From: Alnus glutinosa
Lineage: Eukaryota > Streptophyta > Magnoliopsida > Fagales > Betulaceae
DNA length: 64,000 nucleotides
Assembly: GCF_958979055.1 (NCBI RefSeq)
Contig: NC_084897.1
Span: 19,135,628-19,199,627 of the forward strand
Direction of reading: 5' to 3'
Positions within the stretch are counted from its first letter, which is position 1. The number at the start of each line of letters is the position of its first letter. Made by a program: the position numbers and the translations under genes. The notes under the pieces were generated by a model. The model was not told where the DNA came from, made no database searches, and was given only the letters and a program-made list of their open reading frames with translations. Below, piece by piece: positions 11,901 through 24,600 of this stretch.

Positions 11901-12218
11901 TAGATCTCTTTGCCTGTTGGAGACTGCCAGGGGCTAGATCTCAGCTTGATGCAGTCTAGAAGATGATTCTGCCTGGCCTAATGTGATGTCTGTGGAGGGA
12001 AAGAGACGGTCGTAATTTTAGGGATTACGAAAGGACCTTAGTGCAATCAAAGGATTTATTCTTAACTCTTTTTCTTTGGACTGCTGCCTCAAATTGTAGT
12101 TTTCAAATTTTTATGCTTTTTTAGATCTCTTCTTTGCTACTTGCTAGGCTTCTCTCTTGTATACTTCTTGTGTACTTGGGTTTTGTTTTTGCGCTTTTTA
12201 ATGAATTTGCGATTACGG
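8912..12218 (+). mobile_element. LINE V: RT to 3' UTR of a second L1-type element
   Basis: V starts abruptly at [19 protein letters not shown] motif 0/1, which repeats an earlier point of LINE W, so the join at 8911/8912 is a chimera. It continues (interrupted by the 950-bp element at 9079-10028) with [62 protein letters not shown], then a degenerate catalytic box, [15 protein letters not shown] and zf-RVT remains at ~11500-12060. Many stops. The 3' UTR is near 12150-12215 (CTTGTATACTTCTTGTGTACTTGG). No poly(A) is left. It may be the continuation of LINE X. Confidence 0.85.
9079..10028. mobile_element. PIF/Harbinger-type non-autonomous DNA transposon, 950 bp
   Basis: Terminal inverted repeats: left GAGCACTAGCAGCAGATAC, right end (reverse complement) GAGCACTACCAGCAAATAC, 17 of 19 matching. 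The flanking TTA target duplication (9076-9078, 10029-10031) is the PIF/Harbinger signature. Removing the element and one TTA restores the LINE reading ATFISIIPKK, so the edges are exact. No transposase is visible. The interior is AT-rich with long pyrimidine tracts near 9200-9300; an open frame at 9153-9434 shows no family I recognise. A stretch at ~9390-9680 looks more coding-like in base composition, and may be captured sequence, but I cannot identify it. Confidence 0.88.
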
Positions 12219-12600
12219 TGATCATCATCTAGCTAGATCAAGGGACTTGAACATTTCACTGAAGCAGAACTAAGAAGTCTCATTCAGGTGTTGCCTGAGG
12301 AGGTGTTTTAGCATAACTTTTAAATATCACAACAATCTGCTGGCTAATAGGTGAGATAGTGAACCATAAAGATTCAAAAGGATTTCTGACTATGCATAGA
12401 GTCAGCATGGATTGGGAGTTAAGTTCTGTCACACTCGGGGATGTAAAGTTTGGAAACTTTTTTGACATACTTTAACGCATTCATATTCATTCTAAAAATT
12501 AGCTCTTTTTTTTTTTTTTTCCTGGCCTTGTAGAGTTCATCTCTTAGCATTATCGTGATTCTTGTTGCACACAGAATTTGATGATATGTATCTTCTGCAG
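12219..12600. other. Intron tail before the first visible MON2 exon
   Basis: No transposon motif or coding match. It ends TATGTATCTTCTGCAG, a good 3' splice site for the exon at 12601. A T run near 12508-12521 is the only notable tract. Confidence 0.7.
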
Positions 12601-15600
12601 GGATTGAGTGGAGTCTTGATAATGATGCATCCAATGCTGCAGTCTTGGTTGCTAGTGAGGCCCATTCGATAACTTTGGCAGTTGAAGGTCTGTTGGGTGT
12701 GGTCTTTACAGTTGCTACTTTGACAGATGAAGCTGTTGAAATTGGGGAGGTACATGCTTCCCTTTTCTTTTACTTTCCCTTTCTAATACTTTTTGAGGAA
12801 CATGTCATATGCTAGCATGATGGTCATTGCTTATTCTCTCTTGGTGCAAGTAGCTTGAATCTCCCAGATATGATAATGATCCACCCGCAAAATGTACTGG
12901 GAAAACTGCTGCTCTCTGCATCTCAATGGTTGATTCTCTGTGGTTGACCATTCTTGATGCATTGTCCCTTATTTTGTCCAGGTTTGGTGAACTTTTCTAT
13001 TAAAAGATCTTCTAGTCTTAAGAAAAGATGAATTTCTGTGTATCTGACCCGAAATAATTTTGGAAGGTCACAAGGAGAGGCTATTATATTGGAAATTTTG
13101 AAGGGATACCAGGCATTCACTCAGGTACAACAATTTTAACATACTGACTCAACGGATAACTATTGCTGTCATTTTGTCTTTGTTTTATTTCAAGAGTGAA
13201 AATATAGCATTCTTAAGTCATGGTTCTGGTTTAGGTACTACTGTTGATATAAGTGGCATCAGCTTTAATCTTTAAGCAAAGAATTTATTTTCAATTGCCC
13301 TATCGTAGATGATGATAGTTTGTATGATTGTGCCACAGGCATGCGGGGTTCTTCGTGTCATAGAGCCTTTAAACTCTTTTCTAGCATCTCTTTGCAAATT
13401 TACAATCAATTTCCCCAGTGAAGCAGAAAAAAAGAGGTATTATGTTGTTAATATCACTGTACCATCTCATCACTCATGATGCTTGTAGCTTCACTATTCA
13501 AAGATGGTGAGAATCTATTTATTTTTCTCTAAACGCAGGTACCGTAGTTCTTTGTATTTTTATATTACAAATTTGTACCATTTGCTAACATTTGGTGGCT
13601 CCTGATATCTCTTATTATGGTTTTACTTTTTGTTTTTCTTTTGTTCATTCCCCCCCCCCCCCCCCCCCCCCCTGGCTAGGTTAGTCACTTTGTTTCACAT
13701 AAGACACCTATAAGTTTGCATGTCTTCATTTTGTTTTGTTTAAAAACCATGCTGTTTGTTAAATTATGAGAATCCTTCGCTTACATTATCGTTTTGTTGG
13801 ACCATTATTATTACTTTTTTCCCTTTTTACTTTATAGTTACTTATGTTGACGTGGTAACAGAGGATGAAAATATATTGATGTTTCTTACCACGAGGTTTA
13901 GACTTGTTAAGTGGATTTTGGAAGACACCATAGTAGCCAAAGCCATTCTCTTACAATTGCCTATGTTAAGAATCGTTGAAAGGAGTAGGGGTATCTCTCA
14001 TGCAGTACATTTGGGAAAGGTGAGCATGGCATGGTTGTCGGAGATAGTAGAGGCTCTAATTTTGGAGGAGGGCTGAAGGAGTTCACAAAATCCTAGAGGG
14101 TTGGCAACACCGCTTATTGCTCAGAGATGCTCAAATTGCCTATGGTTGCTATCTGGTGTTGGCGGAATATGGTGGTGTTGGGCGGTGTGGTTTCATTGTT
14201 GTATCGGAGGGCCAAAATAAGAGAAGGGGTGGAACAATTGTGCTTTTGAGCTGCGAAAGGTCGCATCTTTCTTTGTGGTGTCATTTGGTAGTGGACGAAG
14301 AGGTGGAGCTGGTGCACTTCTCCAGCCAGCATATAGCAGTGGTCATGCATTGTCAAGTGTGGTGGTAATGCATTGTTGAGTATAGTGGTCATGCATCATC
14401 AAGTATTGTGGTTTGATGCTTTTAAAATCAACCCTTGTTGGTGGGTCAATCAAAAGGTGTGGGTGTCAAGGGTTTGGGCCCGTTAGGGGTCAGAGTTAAT
14501 TGCATGACCTGGCCCAGGGTCAAACCCACCCTTGTGGAGGGTGAATTGCGGGCCAGGGGTCATGCTAATTTGGGGATGGGCTTGGGTTCTAGTGTTGGCT
14601 GTGCGAGTGCAGGCCCAAGCTCTGTCCGAGCTTATGGTTCTCTGCTGGTTATCTGCGTGCTTCGCCGGTGGGATCTGTAGCAGCCACCGTGCAGTTGAGA
14701 GATAAGGGGAAGCGGATTTTGAAGGACAATAGTTTCAGCTATGTCGCCTACAATGATTGGTCTAAGGCCTCGCCGGAGTATGCGCAGCAGCTCCATGTGC
14801 AATCCCCAAGCTCAAATTTCCCCGCGTTTACGTTGAGAAAGATCGTTCAGGTTTAGGCCCTCGGTCGTGAGTTCCGATGATGATTTTTCTTGTTTGGGAA
14901 GTATTTTGGGTTTGAGCAGGACTTTAGTTTCTAGAGGTGATTCTATCACTGATGGTAATCATTTGGGTTAGGGCGATTTGGTGATAGAAAAGGAGATCTT
15001 AGTGTCGAATCCTTTCAAAGCTCCTTGTTTGGATCACTCTGTTGATGAGGTAACCTCTAATCCTTCCATTTCTTCTGATTTGGTAGTGGTGGTAAAAGGG
15101 AAAAAAAGGATATCGTTGGGATTGAATCTGCCCCTGTTGTCATCACTCTCAGAGCAGTCCAAGGGGGGGGGGGGGGGGGGGGGGGTTGTCTTAATGTGGG
15201 TAAGGAGATGGGTCTTTCGAATAAGGGTAAGGAGAGTGGGTTGGTTCCTAGGGAGGGTTATTCAAGTTTTTTGGGTGTTAAAGACTGCTAGTTTGGCTGG
15301 GCTTGATGTGTGTTGTGTAGAAAGGAGTTGTTTTTTCCATGTTCGGATTGGTGCTATGCGCTCGGGAGGAACCCATTGTTTGTGTGCCTCTGAATTGCTG
15401 TTCCCCTGGTGTGTTTGTCAAACCTGAGTGTTCAGGGCCAACAGCTTCTAGCTGGGTCCTGTAGAAGGTGAAGCACATATGCCATTATGTTGGATTATCA
15501 TGTTAGGGGTTTGAAGGGGAACTAATAGTGTTTACAGCCATTGAAGTGAGTCATAACCGGGAGGAATGGGTTTCCAACTCCAAATCAGCCAACAGAGGCA

Positions 15601-18600
15601 AAAGAGAATTAAAAAGATTGTCATGCTCCATCAATTTGATTCTACGAGTGGCAGTTCTAGTTGAAGCAGAGTAAAGGGAAGGGGTAACCCAGTTTGTCCA
15701 TGAAGTTTAAATTGTTATCTTGGGATGTAAGAAGGTTAAACAAGGGGGAGAAACGTCTTAGAGTTCAAAATATGCTCAGAGATTGGAAGGTAGATGTTAT
15801 TTGTCTTCAGGATACTAAACTAGAGCTTATGCCTTGTAGTATGGTGCACAGAAGACCGAGATACTTTGAAGGAAGAGAGAAAACTCCGCACCCTTTCAAG
15901 GCTAAGTCCATTTGGGATGATGTAGTGGGCAAAATTGAAAGATGGCTGGCTAGTTGGAAGATGATGTATTTGTCTAAGGGTGGTAGAGTTACCCTTATAA
16001 AGAGTACTCTATCTAATCTCACCACGTATTTCCTCTCTCTCTTCCCCATTCCTTCTAGCGTTGCTAGCCGTATAGAGAAGCTTCATTGTGATTTTTTGTG
16101 GGGAGGTCTTGGTGAAGATTTCAAATATCATTTGGTTAGCTGGTCCACGGTTTGTTCCCCTATTTCAGATGGTGGTTTGGGTATCCAGAATTTAAGGACC
16201 TTTAATAAGGCTTTATTAGGGAAGTGGTTGTGACGTTATGAGCATGAGAGAGAGGCCTTGTGGAGATCAGTTGTGGATGCTAAGTACAGTTCTACTTGGG
16301 CTGGTTGGTGTTCTTTAGATCCCCCTGGGTCTCACGGAGTAGGGCTTTGGAAGAACATCAGGAAGGGGTGGAGCTTATTTAGTAGTCATACCAGACTTGT
16401 TCTGGGAGATGGTTCCAGGATCAGATTCTGGGATGATGTATGGTGCGGAGAGATGCCCCTTAAGGAAGCTTTTCTAGGTTTGTATGACATTGCTTGCAAC
16501 AAGAATTCTCTCGTTGCAGCCCATATGATTCTAGAGAATGGATCTTTTCAGTGGGATGTTAGGTTCATTCGAGCGGCCCACAATTGGGAGGTGGACGTCT
16601 TGGCTTCCTTCTTCACCTTATTGTATTCTATCAGACGTGATCGTGATGGGGAAGACAAGCTTTGGTGGTTTCCTTCACGCAAAGGGAAGTTTGATGTTAG
16701 ATCTTTCTATAAGGCCATCTCCAGCAGAAGCTTCATTTTAACCAAAAAGTCAAATTTGACTATTTTTACCACTTTTTCTTCATCCAGCAGTATAGTCATC
16801 TTAATTTTTTTCTTAACTTCAGCAACAGTGAATAGCCACTATTGGCTATTCACTGTTCACATGTTTACTATTTTTTTATTGTTTTTTTCTCTTCCCTCTT
16901 TCTCTCACTCCTCTCTCTCGCGTCTCGCCCACCGGAGATGACGAGGTCCGACGCCGACGCCGACGCCTCTCTCTCTGCACTGACGCCGCTCGGAATAGAC
17001 ACCGGTCTCCTCTCTAAGTGCCGACGCCGAGGTCCGACCGAGCCTTCCAAAGCTCCAAAGCCGAACGAGACCGTCCTTGACGACCCAGATGTCGCCGCCG
17101 TCTACGTTCGTTGCTGGCCGACTCCACCGTCTTCGTCTCCAGGAACTCCACAATCTCCAGCTTCCCCATCGTCAGATCGCCCACCACATGGTACAAAAAC
17201 ACCATTCTCAATCCCCCGTTTGTCTGTCGAGAAACACCAAGGAGAAGTAAAGAAAATGTTGAATCCGGCTTCCCCACCGACAATCGACCGCTCTAGCCAC
17301 CATCGACCGCACCAGCAACCATCGACTGTTCTGAGTCTTGGGTGTGGGTGGGCAAGGCTGGTTTGGTTCTGGGTCTTGGGCGTGGGTGGGCAAGCTTGGT
17401 TTCAGTGGTTTGGTTGTGGGTTTGATGGGGTTGGCCGGTTGGGGCTGAGGACGGAAGAGAGAAAAAAAAAAAAAAAACAATAAAAAAATATTATTTAAAA
17501 AAAATAAAGAGTGGGATAGATATTATTGTTGGAGTGTTTTTAAGATAACCAGTAGTTAAAATAGAGATTGTCACTTTTTGAGTAGCTACTTTAACTCCAA
17601 CTGCTGGAGATAGCCTAAGATACTTGCTTACAAGGAGACAGCTCATTTCCCCTAGAAAAGTGTTTGGTGGACCAAGGTTCCTTTAAAAGTGGCTTTTTTC
17701 GCTTGGGTGGCTTTTTTTGCTTGGGTGGCAGCTTTGGGGAAAATCCTTTGGACAATCTCAGAAAGAGGCAAGTCATTGTGATTAATAGATGTTGCATGTG
17801 TAAAAAAAATGAGGAGTGTGTGGATCATCTACTCCTACATTGTGAGGTCGCTTGCGTTCTTTGGAATGCCATTTTCAGTCGCTTCAATCTGTCTTGAGTT
17901 ATGCCTCCTCGGGTGGTAGATCTATTTGCTTGTTGGTGGACGGGTGGTCGCTCTCAGAGTGCGGTTGTGTGGAAGATGGTCCCTTGTTGCCTCTTATGTT
18001 GCTTGTGGAGGGAATGCAACGATAGACAGTTTGAGGATAAAGAAAGAACCATTGAGGAGCTCATTTCTTTTTTTCTTTCTTTCTTTGTATTCTTGGACGG
18101 CTGCGTTCTCTGCCCCTATAGTGATTAATTATCATGATTTTCTTGTATTGTTTTCCTCTTCTTCTTAATTGTCGTTCTTGTATACTCCCTGTGTACTTGA
18201 TCGCTCTTTGCGCTCTTATTGAATTTTTCCCTTACTCATCAAAAAAAGTATGGTGCATAGTTTATGGGCTGTACATGTAGATTGATGTTGTTTAAATTCA
18301 AGGGGGAATCCAGTGGTATTTTGCTCATGTGGGATGGAAGGGTGGTGGAGAAAATTGAAGAGTGTGTGGGAGAGTTTTTGATTGCCGATTCTTTTAAAAA
18401 TGTCAAAGAAAATTTTCTTAGGCTTTTGCAAGTGTTTATGGCCCTAATGCCGATTGTAATAGAAGGCTTTTATGGGATGAATTGGCTGGTTTGCTTAGTT
18501 GGTGGAACTTGCCTTGGTGCATTTTTTTTTTTTGGGAGAGAGAGATTTCAATGTCACTCATTTTCCTACTATGAGATCGGGTGAAGCCTATTTTTGTCTA

Positions 18601-21600
18601 TCTATGGTGGAGTTCTCAGATTTCATTTTTGAGCAAGGGCTTATGGATATTCCTCTTGTGGGAGGTTCTTTTATGTGGTCAAACAGTAGAGACTCTCTCT
18701 TGTGGTATAGAATTGATAGAGTTCTTGTTTCGCCTGACTAGGAAGCCATGTTCTCTAATTTGACCCAGAAAAGGCCGCCTAAACTGTGCTCAGATCATTC
18801 TCCTATTCTTTTCGATTGCGGGGTTCTTCATAGAGGTAGAAGGTATTTCAAGTTCGAGAACATGTGGTTAAAATCCAAGGATTTTGTAGATAGGTTGAAA
18901 TAGTTGTGGACCTCTTATCACTTCCAGGGTTCTCCGAGTTACATTTTGGCTCACAAACTTAAGGGTTTGAAAATTGATTTAAGAGTTTGAAATGAGGAGG
19001 TGTTTGCCAATATAGAGAGAAAGAAAAAGCTTATTTTGGAAGAGTTACAGGTTCTTGAGGGTTTGGAAGAAGAGAGTCTTAAGTGAGGAGAAGAAATTGA
19101 GGAAGGCTATAATGATTAATGAGTTGGAGAGGACAATGCTTTTGGAGGAGGTGAGGTGACTTAATAGGCAAAAATTTCTGGCACTGTTGTTAAGAGAGGG
19201 TGACAAATGCACAAAGTTCTTTTATCGAGTTGCCAATTTGAATAGAAGGAATAATTCCATTGAACAATTGGCGGTTAACGATAGATCAGACTGAGATCAA
19301 AGAACACTTTGTGTAGTTCTACGATAGCTTGTTTCTTGAACGGTATAGTTGGCGGTTTGGTTTGGATGGCTTGTCTTTTGATTCCATTGGGGAGGGGGAG
19401 GCCATTTGGTTGGAGATAGCTTTCTAAGAAGATGAGGTCTATGAGGTGGTGAGAGTAGACATCATGAATGTTTTCCACGATTTTCATGCTAGAAGGTATG
19501 TTTGAAAAAAGCCTCAATATGCTACCTTCCTTTCTCTTAGTTCGAAGAAATTAGGGGCCATTGACATTAAGGACTTTCGACATATTAGCATAGTGGGTGG
19601 AGTTTACAAAATTGTTGTCAACGTTATAGCTAGCAAGTTGAGTTTGCTAGAGGAGAAGATTATTTCCAAGCCTCAGAATATGTTCATCAGGGATGGACAG
19701 ATTCTAGACTCTTTCCTCATAGCCAATGAGTGCTTGGAGAGTAGGATTAGATCTGGGAAACCATGTGTGTTATGAAAGTTGGATATTGAAAAGGCTTATG
19801 ATCATGTTCATTGGGAATTTATTATTATTATTATTATTTTAATTTTTGTATGTGCTGAGGAGATTCAATTTTGGGGATAAATGGTGTAATTGTATAGCAC
19901 ATTGTATTTGTTTAGTGCGCTTTTTTGTTTTGATGAAAAGTACTTCAACAGGTATTTTTGGTAGTTACCGTGGTTTGAGTCAGGGAGACCCTTTGTCTCC
20001 CTTGCTCTTCGTTATTGTTATTGAGGTGTTAAAGTAAAATGATTTTTGCAATAAAGAATGAGGGTCTTTTATCAAGCTTCTTGGTGGGGTCTAGGAATCT
20101 TGGTGCCTTCAACATTTATTGTCTTTTGTTTGAGGACGATACCCTAATATTTTGCAATACAAATTCAAATATTCATAACTTGTGTTGTTTGTTTTTATGC
20201 TTTGAAGCAGTCTCAGGTTTGAGGATTAATTTGGCTAAATTAGAGTTGGTTCCCCCCATTGGCAATGTTAATAATGTTGGAGGCTTGGCTAGCATTTTGG
20301 GTTGCAGGGTCTTTTCTTTGCCTATGAAATACTTAGGTTTTCCGATGGCAGCTTCATTTAAAGCAAATCTATTTGGGATGGTGTTATTGAGAAGATAGAG
20401 TCGTTTGGCTGGATGAAAGATGATGTATTTGTCAAAGGGTGGGAGGGTTACCTTGATTAAAAACAATTTGTCTAATCTGCCTAATTCATATCTCTTTTTC
20501 TCCTCCCGACTATCATATAGAGAAATTGCAGTGAGATTTTCTGTGGGGTGAGATTGGTGAAGACTGAAGAGTTCAAATTCCTCTTGGTTAGTTTGTCTAA
20601 GGTTGGTACTGTAATATATGAAGGAGGGTTAGGGGTCTGGAATTTGCTTTCGTTCAACCGAACTCTTTTGGGGAAGTGGCTTTGGCGTTAAGCTCATGAG
20701 AGAAAAGCCTTGTGGAGAGTGGCTGTGGATTCTAAATATGGCAGTTTGTATGGTAGTCGATGTTCAAATGAGGTCCATGGGTTGGATGGGGTGGGGCTTT
20801 GAAAAAATATCAGGAGGGGCTGAGGGAGTTTACTAGTCATTACTAGATTTGAGGTGGGTGAGGTTTCAAAATTAGATTTTGGCATGAAGTGTGTTGTGGG
20901 GGATTAAGCCCTCAAGATAGCTTTTTTGGACTTATTCAGTATTGCCCGTTTAGGTATGTTTCCGTGACAGACCATTTGGAGGCTTTCTAGTGACTCTCAT
21001 TAGTGAAATGTTAACTTTCTTAGAGTGGCTTGCAATTGGGTGGTGGATTTCTTTACTTCATTCTTCAATTTGTTGTATTCCCTTTAGATTGAGACGGGGA
21101 ACTGAAGACAAGCTTTGTTGGGTACGTTTCAAGAGATAGTTGTTTGATGTTAGATCATACTACAATGTCGTTGTTCCCCATGATAGTACTCATTTTACTT
21201 GGAGGAGTATTTGGCGGATTAAAGTCCCATTTAGAGTGGTGTTCTTTGCTTGGTTGGTCGCTTTAGGGAAAATCCTAACCATGAATAACCTAAGGAAGCA
21301 TCATGTCATTGTGGTTAATTGGCGTTGCATGTCTAAGAAGAGTAGGGAGTCAGTGGGTCGCCTTCTACTCCATTGTGAGATTGCCAGTGCTCTTTGGAAT
21401 ACTATCTTAAGTAGTGTCGTACTGGCTTGGGTCATGCGTAGAAGAGTGGGAGACCTTTTCGCTTGCTGGAGTGCTGCAATATGGAAGATGGTACGGTCTT
21501 GCCTTATGTGGTGTATTTGGAAGGAAAGAAATTATCGAAAGTTTGAAAACCGTGAGCAGATGGTGGTGGATCGAAAGGTGTTTTTCTTCAAGACTCTTTA

Positions 21601-24600
21601 CCATTGGGCTGTTGCCTATGATATTCATATTTCTAGCCTTTATGTTTTTCTTGATAATTTTTCTTCTTTTAGTTAGGTGTTTCTTTTGAATACTTCTTGT
21701 GTACTTGGATTGCGCTTTTGTACTTTTTAATAAATATGTTGTTATTATAAAAGAAAAAGACATGGTAACAGATTCTAATAGTTATGTACTGTATTAATCT
21801 CTACATATGCGTGGATATGTTTGGAACAGTATCTACTTTTATATCTTTAAGGTTGCTTTACAAGACAAGCTGTGTTTTGACTATTGAATGAGGCATCTAA
21901 ATGTAAATAGGTTTAAAAAAAATAAAAAAATTTAAAAAATGGATTTAAGAAAGATTCCTTACTTTTCAATCCGCATTTTCAATTACACCTTAGGTTTGTA
22001 GCTTCACGTCTTTAATTCAACATTTTTCTGGTCTTGGTTTCTACTTTGAAGATTTAAGTCCCCTGACAATGTTGAAATGGGATAACAATTGAGATTTCAG
22101 CAGTTCGTTACAGTCGCCTGGGTCAAAACGCTCTGAACAATTAGTTGATCAAAGGGACAGCATTGTGCTTACTCCTAAGAATGTGCAGGTAGTTAATTCA
22201 GCTACATATTTTCTGTACCTTTTACCAAGAATAAAAACTTTTTTCGACAATTTATTTCTAAAGAAAATGGTTTCCTTGCAATTATCTGGTTGAACAACTA
22301 TTTGTATAGTTGATTATAGTTGCTCTTTCAATTTAGGCCTTGAGGACTCTCTTCAACATTGCTCATCGATTGCTTAATGTGTTGGGACCATCCTGGGTTT
22401 TGGTACGTTGGCTGACATATTATACTTCGTGTCAATAGCTTCTTTTTTATACTTACATTAATGTTTTATGAAAATTAACCGTAGGTGTTAGAAACTCTTG
22501 CAGCTCTAGACCGAGCAATCCATTCTCCACATGCCACCACACAGGTAATTTTCTTAAAAATATTTTAAATGTAAAATCCTGCCATTATTAATTGAATCAT
22601 AGTTGCTTCATGTAGGAAACTAGATCTTTGAAATCATATACCTTTGAACATACATTTTTTGATAAGTAAGAAGAGAATTTTATTAAAAGCGTAAAGGCGC
22701 CCCTAAGCATACATGAAGTATACAAAAGGACACCAAAAAGCAAAAGAGGGGAAAGGGAAAAAACACCCGAAAAACCCAAAAGAAAAAACCCGAAAGACCC
22801 CTACAAAACAGCCCACAAAACCCCGATACTAATACATCGCAATAGTCCGCTTAGCCTTGCCCCTACTAGAACCTAACCCTCTAGCATCATAATTAATCGA
22901 GCACTCTAAGTTTTTCACTTCACGACTCCCTTTAAACTTAGAAGAGGAAACTGAAGCCTCAATGCGATGCTCCGCATCAATACTAGTCATGAAATCTAAA
23001 AAGCCCTCCACATTCCCCTCGTGGGATAATCCTAGAGTGTTAACACAGAAGCTAAGATCAATCGCAGCCCCAGGAGAATCACCAATCGCCTCAACACCAC
23101 TTCCCCGCGAAGAATTCCCTTTGATCTTATGCCGCTTCCCCATACTATCCCGATGAAAATCTCCCTCAATGGCATCCAACAAAGCCAGGGCCGAATCTTC
23201 ATCCTCAGCACCATCGGACTCCCACTCCAAGAGTAAGTCTGGAGGAATTACGCCCAAGGGGTGAGGAGAGTCACCTTTCTCTCCCTGATCCCACAAAACA
23301 ATCTCCCCAGATGGACTAAACCCTACCGGCCACTCCTGAGATTGGATCAATCCATTCGAGTTAGGATTCTCGCCCTTGTCACCGGTCTTCGATTTGCAAT
23401 CGCTCAAAGGGGAGGGAACTCTCGGGAGAAGGAAACCGCGCCGAAGACCCACTCCCCCACTTGGCATCGGCAGATTCTGAACCACAGACCCGTCCAAAGC
23501 CTGGGAAGTACCCGAACACTGTGTCATCGGCGAACTCAAAGCTGTCACTGCCTCATCAATCAGGGAAATATCCATCTTACTCGCTTTGGCCTTCGATTTC
23601 CGCTGATACCTCATGACCGATTTTGTTTCGGACGGGTAAATGGGAGCCCCACTGTCCGCCATCACTGGAAGAGACAAACGAATCCTCTCTCCCAACGCAT
23701 CCGCCCCCAAAGAGGGAAACTCAAATCCTTTAGGGCCCGACTCCAGTCCCCCACGCAGACCCGAGGTTAAGCCACACACAGACCCTTCTAAACGCATGTT
23801 GGGCTTCGCCGCACACACTGAGATATCTTCAATCACCGCCGTGCACACGCTAGGAAGCTCTCCAATATCCGACAACCCTCCATCCATGCCAATCGTCATC
23901 TTCTCCGACCTAGACCCATCTTGCCGGGCCAAAACCGGATGAGCGGATAAAGCCGGAGTCTCCACCGGGGAAGAACCCCCCATCAACGACGAGCCTAACT
24001 TGAACCCCCGAACGGTAGAACTCGACCCGTCCACGGCTTCCGGCGCCGAAGAGCCCAATCCTGAAATTCCATAGTCCAACCTCGCTTCGTCGAGACCACA
24101 AACCTGATCCGGGAAAACCCCCTTAGCCTTCTTGGGGTTGGGCTTAGAGCCCAACTTCTTAGAACCATCCTTACAGCGTGGCCTACTAAGCACAGCTGAG
24201 GAGATCCTGCACCGGCCCATTTTCAGCCCAACAGAAGAGCTCCTACTCCAGCCCACGTTAGACCCACTCACCCAATCCAGCCAAACTCCAACCTGTTCAA
24301 GAATCTTTCTGCAGACTCTGACATCGCTGTCCCTTATACTGCACTTTCTGACTTTTCGAACCTTGAAGCCATCGCCACAGAGGTCTTTCCCCGCCGGAAC
24401 CAAAAGGCTTTTCTCCCAGGCGTAACAGTCCACCGCCTGCCGAACAATCGCGCAAGACCGGTCCTTTAACGGGAACTGCTCCTCGCACCAGGCCGCCTCC
24501 TCCTGCGCGACCAGATTCCGGCCACCAGAGGCAGAGATGGTTGGCGTCGAGCGAACCGCCTCCGCGAAAGACAGAGGTCCCGCAGCCTTTCCGAACCAAA

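Larger units (their letters stand above)
15849..18246 (+). mobile_element. LINE B: 5'-truncated L1-type element nested in LINE A
   Basis: B interrupts LINE A ORF2 between ...ELMPCSMVH and SLWAVHVD. The break is bounded by an 11-bp target duplication AGTATGGTGCA (15838-15848, 18247-18257). B starts after ~45 bases of unclear origin with [37 protein letters not shown], then one stop (16231-16233), [20 protein letters not shown] and zf-RVT (FDVRSFYK, split by the PIF-type element 16713-17615, then [10 protein letters not shown] with a small duplication, and [15 protein letters not shown]). The 3' end reads CTTGTATACTCCCTGTGTACTTG...GCGCTC, CTCATC-poly(A). The tail is at 18240-18246. Confidence 0.87.
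13863..21758 (+). mobile_element. LINE A: near full-length, degenerate L1-type element filling a MON2 intron
   Basis: LINE A is bounded by a 14-bp target duplication with one mismatch: GACGTGGTAACAGA (13849-13862) and GACATGGTAACAGA (21759-21772). The 5' part carries a badly decayed ORF1 ([19 protein letters not shown] at ~14150-14215 matches the ORF1 core; its end is at ~15540-15710). ORF2 starts at ATG 15700 ([20 protein letters not shown]). LINE B interrupts it at 15849-18246. ORF2 resumes with endonuclease ([24 protein letters not shown], [12 protein letters not shown]), RT ([23 protein letters not shown] in place of FADD) and zf-RVT ([17 protein letters not shown]). A short deletion near 19455 removes the PGPDGF box. 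The 3' UTR ends at ~21740-21758 with an A-rich tail. Without LINEs A and B the host intron would be only ~0.75 kb. Confidence 0.87.

Noticed and set aside
13756..14076. 106-codon open frame in the MON2 intron
   Set aside because: Crosses the 5' boundary and target duplication of LINE A, so it mixes intron and decayed ORF1.
16842..17483. 213-codon open frame on +, looks like a small protein
   Set aside because: It lies inside the 903-bp PIF-type element, is low-complexity (Pro/Ser-rich) and starts in the AT-rich end; the meaningful signal is the CBSX6-like stretch on the other strand.
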